In this document: positions 1 through 5,669 of the stretch, one piece after another
Layout: each line of letters opens with the position of its first letter
Position numbering within the stretch: the first letter of the stretch is position 1
From: an uncultured Victivallales bacterium
Lineage (GTDB): Bacteria; Verrucomicrobiota; Lentisphaeria; Oligosphaerales; JAFGRS01
Assembly: GCA_903834675.1 (NCBI GenBank)
Contig: CAILKC010000248.1
Location: forward strand, 1-10,107
Direction: 5' to 3'
Length of the DNA: 10,107 bases
Notes under the pieces: model-generated
What the model was told of the DNA's origin: nothing
Seen by the model: the letters and a program-made list of their open reading frames with translations, nothing else
Database searches by the model: none
Made by a program: the position numbers and the translations under genes

Positions 1-66
1 CCGGGGGCTTGGCTGACCCTGAACCCTGTTTTCCTCTCCGCCAGTCTCCCAGTCCGTCTCCTCCAG

Positions 67-101
67 TCGCCGTTTCCCCGTCTCGCCGTCTCGCCGTTTC
101 C
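67..101. repeat. Short pyrimidine-rich intergenic repeats
   Basis: The 11-mer TCGCCGTTTCC occurs at 67-77 and again at 91-101. Between them the 8-mer CGTCTCGC is repeated in tandem at 79-86 and 87-94. The 9-mer CCTGAACCC flanks the tract at 18-26 and 100-108. The word CGTCTCGCCG appears a third time at 231-240, in the arm of the hairpin there. This is direct repetition visible in the sequence. Its function is unknown: it may be replication slippage in a non-coding spacer or a member of a dispersed intergenic repeat family. Confidence 0.6.
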
Positions 102-218
102 TGAACCCCAGGACCTGAGGTGTCACCACCTACGGAACTGAACTGCGCCCACGCCTTGGCGAGGCAACGCCTCAAGAGTTCTGCCCGGTGACTTCCTGGA
201 GAGGCGCTTGCCGAACCC

Positions 219-241
219 TCGGCGAGCCAGCGTCTCGCCGA
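219..241 (-). terminator. Putative 3' hairpin of the pyrF operon
   Basis: TCGGCGAG at 219-226 and CTCGCCGA at 234-241 form a perfect 8-bp GC-rich inverted repeat with a 7-nt loop. On the minus strand it begins 65 nt after the pyrF stop codon, where a transcript end would be expected. No U-tract follows, so it is not a classic intrinsic terminator. It could instead be a 3'-end stabilising hairpin or a protein-binding palindrome. A weaker stem, GAGGC/GCCTC, lies further downstream at 161-173. Confidence 0.35.
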
Positions 242-306
242 CACCGGCTCGCGGGCGCATTGGCGCCTGTGGCCGCCCGCCTGCCGTCGTTACCCCCGGC
301 GGCATC

Positions 307-1008
307 TCAGCCAAGGTCACTGAGGATGGCTGCCGCGGCCGCCGCCGGGTCTTGGGCGGCCGTGATCGGCCGACCCACCACGATGAAATCCGTTCCGGCC
401 GCCGCCGCTTGGCGCGGCGTCATGATGCGCTTCTGGTCGTCGCTCTCGGCCCCTGCCGGGCGGATGCCGGGAACGACGAGCACGAAGTCGGGGCCGCAGG
501 CCTGGCGGATCAGCGACACCTCCAGGGGGCTGCACACCACGCCCGCAAGGCCGCAGTCGCGGCTCAGGATGGCCAGACGTACGACCTGCTGCGCGGGATC
601 GAGATCCAGGCCGACGGCAGCCAGTTCGGCGCGGTCCATACTGGTCAGCACGGTCACGGCGGTGATCGAGATACCGCTCTCGCGGGCGGCCTGGGCGGCG
701 CCCCGCAACATCGCCGGACCTCCGCCGGCGTGGACGTTGGTGAGGTCGGCGCCGATGGCGGCTGCCGCGCGTATCGCTTGCGCCACGGTGTTGGGGATGT
801 CGTGAAACTTCAGGTCCAGAAACACCTGCTTGCCGGCGTCCTTGAGTTGCCGGACGGCGGCGGGCCCATGCCGAGTAAACAACTGCTTGCCGACCTTGTA
901 CCATTCCACCGCCGGACCGAGGCCATGCACCAGGCGCGCGGCCGCTTCGAGGGTGTCGACATCGAGGGCTACGATCAGACGGGTCTTAGATGGAACAGGG
1001 GGGCTCAT
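307..1008 (-). CDS. pyrF: Orotidine 5'-phosphate decarboxylase
   Basis: PyrF decarboxylates orotidine 5'-phosphate to UMP, the last step of de novo pyrimidine synthesis, in the cytoplasm. The 233-residue product has the normal length for the short bacterial form. Visible landmarks are ALD near residues 14-16, the WYKVG lysine at 38, and the signature DLKFHDIPNT at 65-74, whose D65, K67 and D70 belong to the catalytic Asp-Lys-Asp network. VVPGIRP (178-184) and VGRPIT with R213 form the phosphate-binding end of the barrel. I start at the ATG at 1008 because GGGAG (1018-1022) lies 9 nt upstream. An ATG at 1017 would touch that ribosome site directly. The 5' end overlaps the upstream membrane-protein gene by 23 nt, which suggests translational coupling. 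It is the last gene of the minus-strand operon. Family assignment is essentially certain. Confidence 0.97.
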   Translation of the reverse strand: MSPPVPSKTRLIVALDVDTLEAAARLVHGLGPAVEWYKVGKQLFTRHGPAAVRQLKDAGKQVFLDLKFHDIPNTVAQAIRAAAAIGADLTNVHAGGGPAMLRGAAQAARESGISITAVTVLTSMDRAELAAVGLDLDPAQQVVRLAILSRDCGLAGVVCSPLEVSLIRQACGPDFVLVVPGIRPAGAESDDQKRIMTPRQAAAAGTDFIVVGRPITAAQDPAAAAAAILSDLG

Positions 1009-1702
1009 CAACGACATCTCCCGGTGCAGCAGACTCGGCAGAGATCAGGCGGAATAGGCCTACCGAGGCACGCAGCAGCAACCGTACCAGGTTCAGCAGC
1101 GCCGCCAGCGGGGCGTACAGCAACAGAACGCGCCCAAAGGACGGAATCTGGCGCCAGAAGCGCAACCAGTCGCCAGGAACGGTCGCCCAGCCTGCCGCCA
1201 AGGCCACCACGAAGGTGAACCAAAGCGTGGCGATGGGAATCACCAGGAGATAGAGCAGCCCCACCCGCACGAGGAGTGCGTCCAAGGCCAGCCCGGTCAG
1301 GCCGCGAGAACGGGCTATGCGGGAAACCAGGAAGGTCGTCTCCAGCAGGGCCCACGCGGCCGCGGCCATGGCGACCGCGGCGGCAGCCGCGAGGTAGGGC
1401 ACGGCCGTACAGCGCAGCCACCAGCCAAAGAAGGGAGCCGTGCCGGCGAGGGTCAGCCAGGCCGCCCGTAGCCGCCACATCTGCCAGGGGCCGGCGAGGC
1501 CGGCGGGTTCACGCAAGGGCAAGACCGAAAACAGGCCCCAGAGGACAGGCCCGACGTAGAGCAGGTCCAGGTCGCCAAGCGCGGTCCGGCCGACCTGGGG
1601 CAGGTAGAGGGTACAGGCAAGCGTCGCCAGGGCCCAGGCCAAGGAGTCCAGACAACGCCAGCGCACGGTGTCATCTCCGGGAAGCCGGTAGGGCATGGCC
1701 AA
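986..1702 (-). CDS. Six-helix membrane protein, unknown function
   Basis: I do not recognise this 238-residue protein. It is mostly hydrophobic, with likely membrane segments near residues 19-36, 45-63, 80-96, 101-127, 143-171 and 190-210. The fourth is very alanine-rich. The N-terminus has no signal peptide, and the last 18 residues are polar and acidic. Tryptophan and arginine cluster in the loops (for example WQMWRLR near 73-79). The likely start is TTG at 1702, 6 nt after GGGAG (1709-1713); an ATG at 1696 would give 12-nt spacing and loses two residues. It sits 17 nt after the GcvH-like gene and overlaps the pyrF start, so all three are probably co-transcribed. The shape resembles integral membrane families such as Yip1-like proteins, but I see no diagnostic motif and assign no function. 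Confidence 0.8.
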   Translation of the reverse strand: MAMPYRLPGDDTVRWRCLDSLAWALATLACTLYLPQVGRTALGDLDLLYVGPVLWGLFSVLPLREPAGLAGPWQMWRLRAAWLTLAGTAPFFGWWLRCTAVPYLAAAAAVAMAAAAWALLETTFLVSRIARSRGLTGLALDALLVRVGLLYLLVIPIATLWFTFVVALAAGWATVPGDWLRFWRQIPSFGRVLLLYAPLAALLNLVRLLLRASVGLFRLISAESAAPGDVVDEPPCSI

Positions 1703-1719
1703 GCGTCACTCCCACGGGC

Positions 1720-2109
1720 TCAGAGATGGTCCAAAAAGCGGGTATACTGATCGCCACTCATGAGCAGGTGGACCTCATCCGGATCGTCGTACTCCATCCG
1801 GTACAGCCAGTTCTTGTAGGCAGACAGGTGCAGGAGGCTGGCATTGTCGAGCACATCCCGGTTGATCTCGGCGACCCGGCCCGTGAGGGGTGAGCGCATA
1901 TGGTGAATGCGGCTCTTCAGATGCAGATGGATGCAGAAGGTATCCATGTCGAGCTCATCGCCGACCATGGGCATGTCAATCCCAAAGATCTCCGCGAGCT
2001 GCTCAACCAGCTCCTCGGTGATGCCGATGGTCGCGGTATGCGCTTCTTTGTCCATGCGGACCCAAATGTGATGCTTGGTGTAAGACAAATCTCCCGGATG
2101 CCCGATCAT
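1720..2109 (-). CDS. GcvH-like lipoyl-carrier domain protein
   Basis: This 129-residue protein is homologous to the glycine cleavage system H protein, which carries aminomethyl-lipoyl intermediates on a lipoylated lysine. The order matches GcvH: YTKHHIWVRM (10-19) for the usual YTKEHEWV, GITEELVEQLAEI (29-41), VGDEL (49-53), then the lysine region, RSPLTGRVAEIN (72-83) and SGDQYTRFL (118-126). The attachment lysine is retained as K65, but the usual ESVK context is LHLK, and four histidines (H61, H63, H69, H70) plus C59 surround it. No gcvT or gcvP is nearby. It may be a true H protein, or a specialised carrier such as the lipoate-binding proteins of sulfur metabolism or a lipoyl-relay donor. 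The ATG at 2109 is favoured over longer frames because GGAGG (2117-2121) lies 7 nt upstream. It appears to be the first gene of the operon ending in pyrF. Confidence 0.88.
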   Translation of the reverse strand: MIGHPGDLSYTKHHIWVRMDKEAHTATIGITEELVEQLAEIFGIDMPMVGDELDMDTFCIHLHLKSRIHHMRSPLTGRVAEINRDVLDNASLLHLSAYKNWLYRMEYDDPDEVHLLMSGDQYTRFLDHL

Positions 2110-2398
2110 AGCGTCACCTCCAGAATACCGCACCCCGGCCACCGCCTCAAGAACCCAGCGACCGGTTGCGCGGGCCGAGCCTACACGACAACCGAGCCAC
2201 CACTATGCCACCCTGGCCTGCCAGCCGCGCCGACACCCACGGCCGACACGCTTGCACGCCGCAGACCAAAGGTGCGCCGGATGACCACAGGATGCAAGCG
2301 CGCCCCCGGTTTTTCTTTGGTCATTGGGCCACTATGTTACCAGCGCATCAGAGACATGCAACCCAATTCCTCGGCGCTACCCGGAGGGAACCGGGACT
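2110..2398. promoter_or_regulatory. Divergent intergenic region, GcvH-like / RDD genes
   Basis: This gap separates two operons reading outward and should hold both promoters. I see no convincing consensus -35/-10 pair on either strand. On the plus strand a T-run followed by TATGTT (2333-2338) lies about 60 nt before the RDD gene and is only a weak candidate. An 8-bp inverted repeat, GACCAAAG (2264-2271) and CTTTGGTC (2315-2322), spans a 43-nt interval. ATGACC at 2281-2286 can compete for part of the same arm (GGTCAT, 2319-2324), so two alternative stems are possible. No small gene stands out. Confidence 0.45.
2117..2121 (-). promoter_or_regulatory. Ribosome binding site of the GcvH-like gene
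   Basis: On the minus strand GGAGG is followed by TGACGCT and then ATG at 2109, a consensus Shine-Dalgarno with 7-nt spacing. It fixes the start at 2109 and excludes an upstream in-frame start at 2142, which would add 11 residues not typical of GcvH. Confidence 0.8.
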
Positions 2399-3133
2399 AT
2401 GGCTGGCAATGAACGTCTATACTTGCTCAAGACCGTCGACGGCGAGGAGTACGGTCCGGTCGACCAGGAATGCCTGGTGCGTTGGGCGGAGAGCGGCCGC
2501 ATCACGGCCTACTGCCAGATCCGCAGCACGCTGATCGCGCGCTGGGAGAAGGCCTGTGAAGTGCCCTTTCTGCGCGACATCCTGCTCAAGCAGATCGAAC
2601 AGAAGGACCCCGGCGATACCTCGTTCATCTCCAAGATTCGGACCTCTGTAACCCGGCGGGCGACCGAGGCTAGCACGGTCAGCGGTCTGCACGAAGTGAG
2701 GCCGGATGACTTCGATTCGGCGCCGGTGCCGCTGCGCGTCGCCGCCGGGCTGTTCGACCTGTTGCTGGCCGGCCTCATGGCGGTGGGGATGTACCTGCTC
2801 GCCGCCCTGCTCTTCAGCCTCGAGGTGCTGGATGGCAACAGCGCCTTCTACCTCGGCCTGATGGCGTACTACGGAACGCTGCTACTGGGCTTGGCGTGGG
2901 CCCTCGCGGTCGTCGGCCAGACCCCCGGGCAGAAGTTCTGGGGCATCATTCTGATCAAGCGCAACGGGGAGCAGTTCTACTTGGGCCGGGCCTGCCTCTA
3001 TGGGGTGCTGACCCTGGCGTTCGGTTTGCTCACACCCTTCATTATGTTCGTGGCTCCCTCGGGGCGCTCGCTGCAGGAAATCGTCACCGGAACACGTATG
3101 GTCAAAGTCAAGCTGATTGGAAAACGCCGCTGA
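2399..3133 (+). CDS. GYF_2-like / RDD domain membrane protein
   Basis: The 244-residue protein has two parts. Residues 6-60 resemble a GYF_2 domain: YLLKTVDGEEYGPV at 8-21, a hydrophobic-acidic helix LVRWAESGRI at 26-35, and a W at 49 ahead of EVPFLRDIL. Such domains are thought to mediate protein contacts. After a polar linker, residues 110-243 are an RDD domain, named for a conserved Arg and two Asp. Here RVAAGLFDLLL (113-123) gives the Arg and first Asp, GQTPGQKFWGI (173-183) is the typical glycine-proline loop, and GRSLQEIVTGTRMV (222-235) is the typical C-terminal motif. Hydrophobic segments lie near 114-140, 150-172 and 196-219. The start at ATG 2399 has GGAGG (2383-2387) 11 nt upstream. 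The family's function is mostly undefined; some members are linked to ion transport. It leads the three-gene plus-strand envelope group. Confidence 0.9.
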   Translation: MAGNERLYLLKTVDGEEYGPVDQECLVRWAESGRITAYCQIRSTLIARWEKACEVPFLRDILLKQIEQKDPGDTSFISKIRTSVTRRATEASTVSGLHEVRPDDFDSAPVPLRVAAGLFDLLLAGLMAVGMYLLAALLFSLEVLDGNSAFYLGLMAYYGTLLLGLAWALAVVGQTPGQKFWGIILIKRNGEQFYLGRACLYGVLTLAFGLLTPFIMFVAPSGRSLQEIVTGTRMVKVKLIGKRR

Positions 3134-3163
3134 GCGGCGCCGGCGGTTCGGATCAACCACCTC

Positions 3164-4315
3164 GTGGATACTGACCATGGTCAAGCGGGAGCGGCAGGGA
3201 AGCGGCGCGGCTCGCGCATCCTGTTCTGGCTGGTGACTCGCGAGTTCCTGCTGCCGCTGGCCTGTTGCCTGCTTGCTTTTTCGGCGCTCTTCTTATTCGC
3301 CGACGTATTCGACAACCTGGAGGACTTCACCAGCCGGTCCGGACGGGCCGCGCCGGGGAGCCGCTGGGAGATCGTGCTGTACTTCCTCCTGCTGCAGCCG
3401 GCGAACATGCTGAATGTGCTGCCCATGTCGGTGTTGCTGTCCAGTTGCTTTGTGGTCAGCCTGATGGGACGACATCATGAACTGGCCGCGATGCGCGCCA
3501 CCGGCATCCACATGGTCCAGATGGCGCTCCCCGTGTGGATCATCTCTCTACTCCTCTGCGGCGCCTCCTTTTGGATCGGGGAATCGCTCGCCCCGCGCTG
3601 CGCGACCCAGGCCGCACACCTGCTGGAGGACTGGACTGCGGCGCCGAACCGCGTGCAACGGCCAACAACCCTGGTCTACCGCAACGCGCCTGGCCGCCGA
3701 GACTGGTTCTTCGAATCCTTCGCGGCCGATGGGAAGCACGGGCGGGTGTTCATCAAGCAGTTCACGGCCCAGGATACGATTGCCTGGGAACTGCGCGCCA
3801 CCACGGCCCGCTACCTGGACGGGGCGTGGCTGTTCCAGGACTGTGAAGTCACCCCCTTCGACCCGGAGACGCAATTGCCCACGGAAGGAGACATCAAGCG
3901 CTATGAGACCTATCGGCCCCCTGGTCTCGACGAGACGCCGGATCGGATACTGAACCATGTGCGGCCCGCGGACAACCTCTCCGTCCGGGCAATGCTCGCC
4001 ACCCTGCGGGCCAATCCCGATCTGCCAGACCATGTCAAGAGGTCCTTCCGCAGCACGGTCTGGTTCCGCTGCAGCTTCAGCCTGGCATGCCTCATCGGAG
4101 CGCTGTTCGGGGTGGCCTTATCGATCACGCGCGAACGCAGCAGTGCCATGCGGGGATTCGCCTTTGCCGTGGCTCTGATGGTGGCATTCTACGTGACCAG
4201 TCAGCTTGGCTTGACCCTGGCCCGCCGGGGGTATGCGACGCCACTGACGGGGGCTTGCCTGCCCACGATCGCCTTCCTGGTGGCGGGCGGCGTAATCATG
4301 TACCGCCGGCGCTGA
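3164..4315 (+). CDS. LptF/LptG family LPS-export permease
   Basis: Members of the YjgP/YjgQ family are the membrane subunits of the LptB2FG transporter, which extracts lipopolysaccharide from the inner membrane and passes it to the periplasmic Lpt bridge. The 383-residue product has the expected plan: helices near 28-48, 70-101 and 118-141, a periplasmic beta-jellyroll of about 145-270, then helices near 300-320, 330-350 and 360-380. The cytoplasmic coupling-helix motif is HHELAAMRATGIHMVQM (104-120), equivalent to the ELxAxRAxG region that contacts the LptB ATPase. The only suitable start is GTG at 3164, because the next in-frame ATG lies inside the protein; its ribosome site is poor. It is 30 bp after the RDD gene. 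F and G are usually adjacent, but only one copy is here, so I do not choose between lptF and lptG. Length and topology are normal. Confidence 0.92.
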   Translation: MDTDHGQAGAAGKRRGSRILFWLVTREFLLPLACCLLAFSALFLFADVFDNLEDFTSRSGRAAPGSRWEIVLYFLLLQPANMLNVLPMSVLLSSCFVVSLMGRHHELAAMRATGIHMVQMALPVWIISLLLCGASFWIGESLAPRCATQAAHLLEDWTAAPNRVQRPTTLVYRNAPGRRDWFFESFAADGKHGRVFIKQFTAQDTIAWELRATTARYLDGAWLFQDCEVTPFDPETQLPTEGDIKRYETYRPPGLDETPDRILNHVRPADNLSVRAMLATLRANPDLPDHVKRSFRSTVWFRCSFSLACLIGALFGVALSITRERSSAMRGFAFAVALMVAFYVTSQLGLTLARRGYATPLTGACLPTIAFLVAGGVIMYRRR

Positions 4316-4350
4316 GGAAGCGCTTCGCACAAGATCGCTGGGGTGACACG

Positions 4351-5556
4351 GTGAGCGACTCGAGTGGACAGGAACCCCTGAAAGGCCGGCCGCCGCCGCC
4401 ATCCCCGGTATTCACCCGAGAGCAGTTGGCGCAGGCGGCGCGGCGACGGCTCGAGGCTGCCAGTGCCGCTGCCGGACAACCTCGACGCCGCGTGCCACGC
4501 TGGCGTATCGGGCTGTGGCTCATCGAATGCATCGTCCTGCTGGCCCTGCTCGAAGCCTTTGTCCTGCGGCCCATGATGGCCCGGCGGCAGGCATCTCGGC
4601 AGGAATCCCCTGCCCTGCCGACGGCCATACCCGTAGCGCTCGAGCCGCTGGGTGGGCAGGCTCAGGAGTTGCCAGGTTTGAAGGAGGTCGTCCCGGCCTT
4701 CCTGGCCCCTCTGGAGGGTCTGGCCACCGGCAGTGAGACCATGCGCTCGGCGCAGCAATCGTTCAGCCGCACGGCCAGGCTGCCGGTGGAGGTGGAGAAC
4801 TCGGTGGGGATGCGCTTCCGGCTGGTCCCCCCGGGCACGGCGATCATCGGGAGTCCGCCGGAAGAGACCGGGCGGGGCGACCGCGAGGTGCAGCATGTCT
4901 TCGTGGCTCCAGAGCCGTTCTACCTCGGTGCTTTCGAGGTCACCCAGGCAGAATGGGGGCGCGTCATGCCTGCCGATCCGTCGCACTACAAGGGCGCCCG
5001 GCGCCCGGCGGAGGAAGTGAGCTGGTACGACTGTCAGCAGTTCATCACGGCGCTCTGTCGGCTGGAGGGCGTCGCGGACGGGACCTACCGTCTACCCAGT
5101 GAGTCGGAGTGGGAGTACGCCTGTCGGGCGGGAACCTCCACCGCCTACTGCTGCGGCAACGAACCGCGCCGACTGGAGGCTTTCGCCACGCATGGCGACA
5201 ACGGCGGCAGTGGCACCACCGCGGTGGGCCTCAAACGACCAAACAGCCTGGGGCTATACGACCTGCATGGCAACGTCTGGGAGTGGTGCTTGAACCGCTT
5301 CGCTCCCTACGCCAACGACGACGGTCCTGGCGACCCTGAACACGAGTCGTGGCGTTGCCTGCGCGGCGGCAACTGGTACGTGCCGCCGGTGGACTGCCGC
5401 TCGGCGGCGCGCAACCGCTTGCCGCCGGCCTCCAAAGGTAACATGATGGGCTTCCGCCTGCTGCGCTCGATCACCGTGTCGCAGAAAGCGGCCGAACCCG
5501 CCGCCGCCACGCCGCCGCCCTCTGGCGCCGGCGGTCCTGCTCCGGCTCTGCCGTAG
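4351..5556 (+). CDS. Membrane-anchored SUMF1-domain protein (FGE-like)
   Basis: The 401-residue product begins with a basic, proline-rich cytoplasmic tail, one membrane helix at about 52-74, and a linker of about 75 residues. A SUMF1/FGE-sulfatase domain follows at about 147-374 and should lie in the periplasm. Family motifs are NSVGMRF (150-156), VTQAEWG (197-203), RLPSESEWEYACRAG (247-261), GLYDLHGNVWEW (301-312), LRGGNW (337-342) and MGFRL (366-370). True formylglycine-generating enzymes use two active-site cysteines in a CxxxxC motif before the AAR segment. Here that segment reads DCRSAARNR (348-356) with only C349, so oxidase activity is doubtful. The C-terminus is alanine- and proline-rich. 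The GTG start at 4351 is 35 bp after the permease gene and follows a GGGTGA purine stretch. No sulfatase gene is nearby. The domain is certain; the function is open. Confidence 0.92.
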   Translation: MSDSSGQEPLKGRPPPPSPVFTREQLAQAARRRLEAASAAAGQPRRRVPRWRIGLWLIECIVLLALLEAFVLRPMMARRQASRQESPALPTAIPVALEPLGGQAQELPGLKEVVPAFLAPLEGLATGSETMRSAQQSFSRTARLPVEVENSVGMRFRLVPPGTAIIGSPPEETGRGDREVQHVFVAPEPFYLGAFEVTQAEWGRVMPADPSHYKGARRPAEEVSWYDCQQFITALCRLEGVADGTYRLPSESEWEYACRAGTSTAYCCGNEPRRLEAFATHGDNGGSGTTAVGLKRPNSLGLYDLHGNVWEWCLNRFAPYANDDGPGDPEHESWRCLRGGNWYVPPVDCRSAARNRLPPASKGNMMGFRLLRSITVSQKAAEPAAATPPPSGAGGPAPALP

Positions 5557-5669
5557 GAGGCACCGGTCGCCAGCGGGTTTGTCCGACCTGTCCGACCTGT
5601 CCAGCTCGCGACTGGCAGTGGCGTCACGCGCGCCTCGGCCCAGCGGACCACATTGCCGTCCCACAAGGC
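5557..5669. other. Convergent spacer between SUMF1 gene and mfd
   Basis: Two transcripts meet head-on in these 113 bp. I see no strong hairpin with a T-tract for either strand. The shortest inverted match, GCCAG/CTGGC on either side of the 9-nt tandem repeat, is only 5 bp. Termination may be Rho-dependent, or the 3' ends may overlap. Confidence 0.4.
5581..5602. repeat. 9-nt tandem direct repeat, unit GTCCGACCT
   Basis: GTCCGACCT occurs at 5581-5589 and 5590-5598, and a third partial copy, GTCC, follows at 5599-5602. It lies in the spacer between two converging genes, 24 bp after the SUMF1-gene stop. The repeat is exact. It might be a slippage product, or a member of a short intergenic repeat family similar in character to the one near base 90. 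Confidence 0.7.

Larger units (their letters stand above)
1..306. other. Gene-free region downstream of pyrF
   Basis: I find no convincing coding region here on either strand. The possible frames are short, arginine- and proline-rich and resemble no known family. The left third (about 27-101) is strongly pyrimidine-biased on the plus strand and is built from short repeated words. The middle holds two inverted repeats, at 161-173 and 219-241. The pyrF operon reads into this region from the right, so it probably contains the 3' end of that transcript. Base 1 is an arbitrary cut, so a gene could begin or end just beyond it. Confidence 0.6.

Noticed and set aside
123..320. A 65-codon minus-strand frame downstream of pyrF
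   Set aside because: It overlaps the pyrF 3' end, is arginine/glycine-rich, has no recognisable motif, and covers the inverted repeats of the spacer.
2110..2142. An 11-residue N-terminal extension of the GcvH-like protein
   Set aside because: The consensus ribosome site GGAGG with 7-nt spacing points to the ATG at 2109, and the shorter form matches GcvH N-termini.
2120..2154. A possible minus-strand promoter, TTGAGG, 17 bp, TATTCT, before the GcvH-like gene
   Set aside because: Each box matches only four of six bases, and transcription from it would start within or after the ribosome site, wasting a consensus Shine-Dalgarno.
4087..4350. An upstream extension of the SUMF1 gene frame
   Set aside because: The extension would overlap the permease coding sequence by more than 200 bp and has no membrane or SUMF1 features. 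The GTG at 4351 gives a sensible cytoplasmic tail and non-overlapping genes.
4201..4986. A 261-codon minus-strand frame over the permease and SUMF1 genes
   Set aside because: It is antisense to two well-supported genes, crosses their junction, and is compositionally arginine/proline-rich with no family resemblance.
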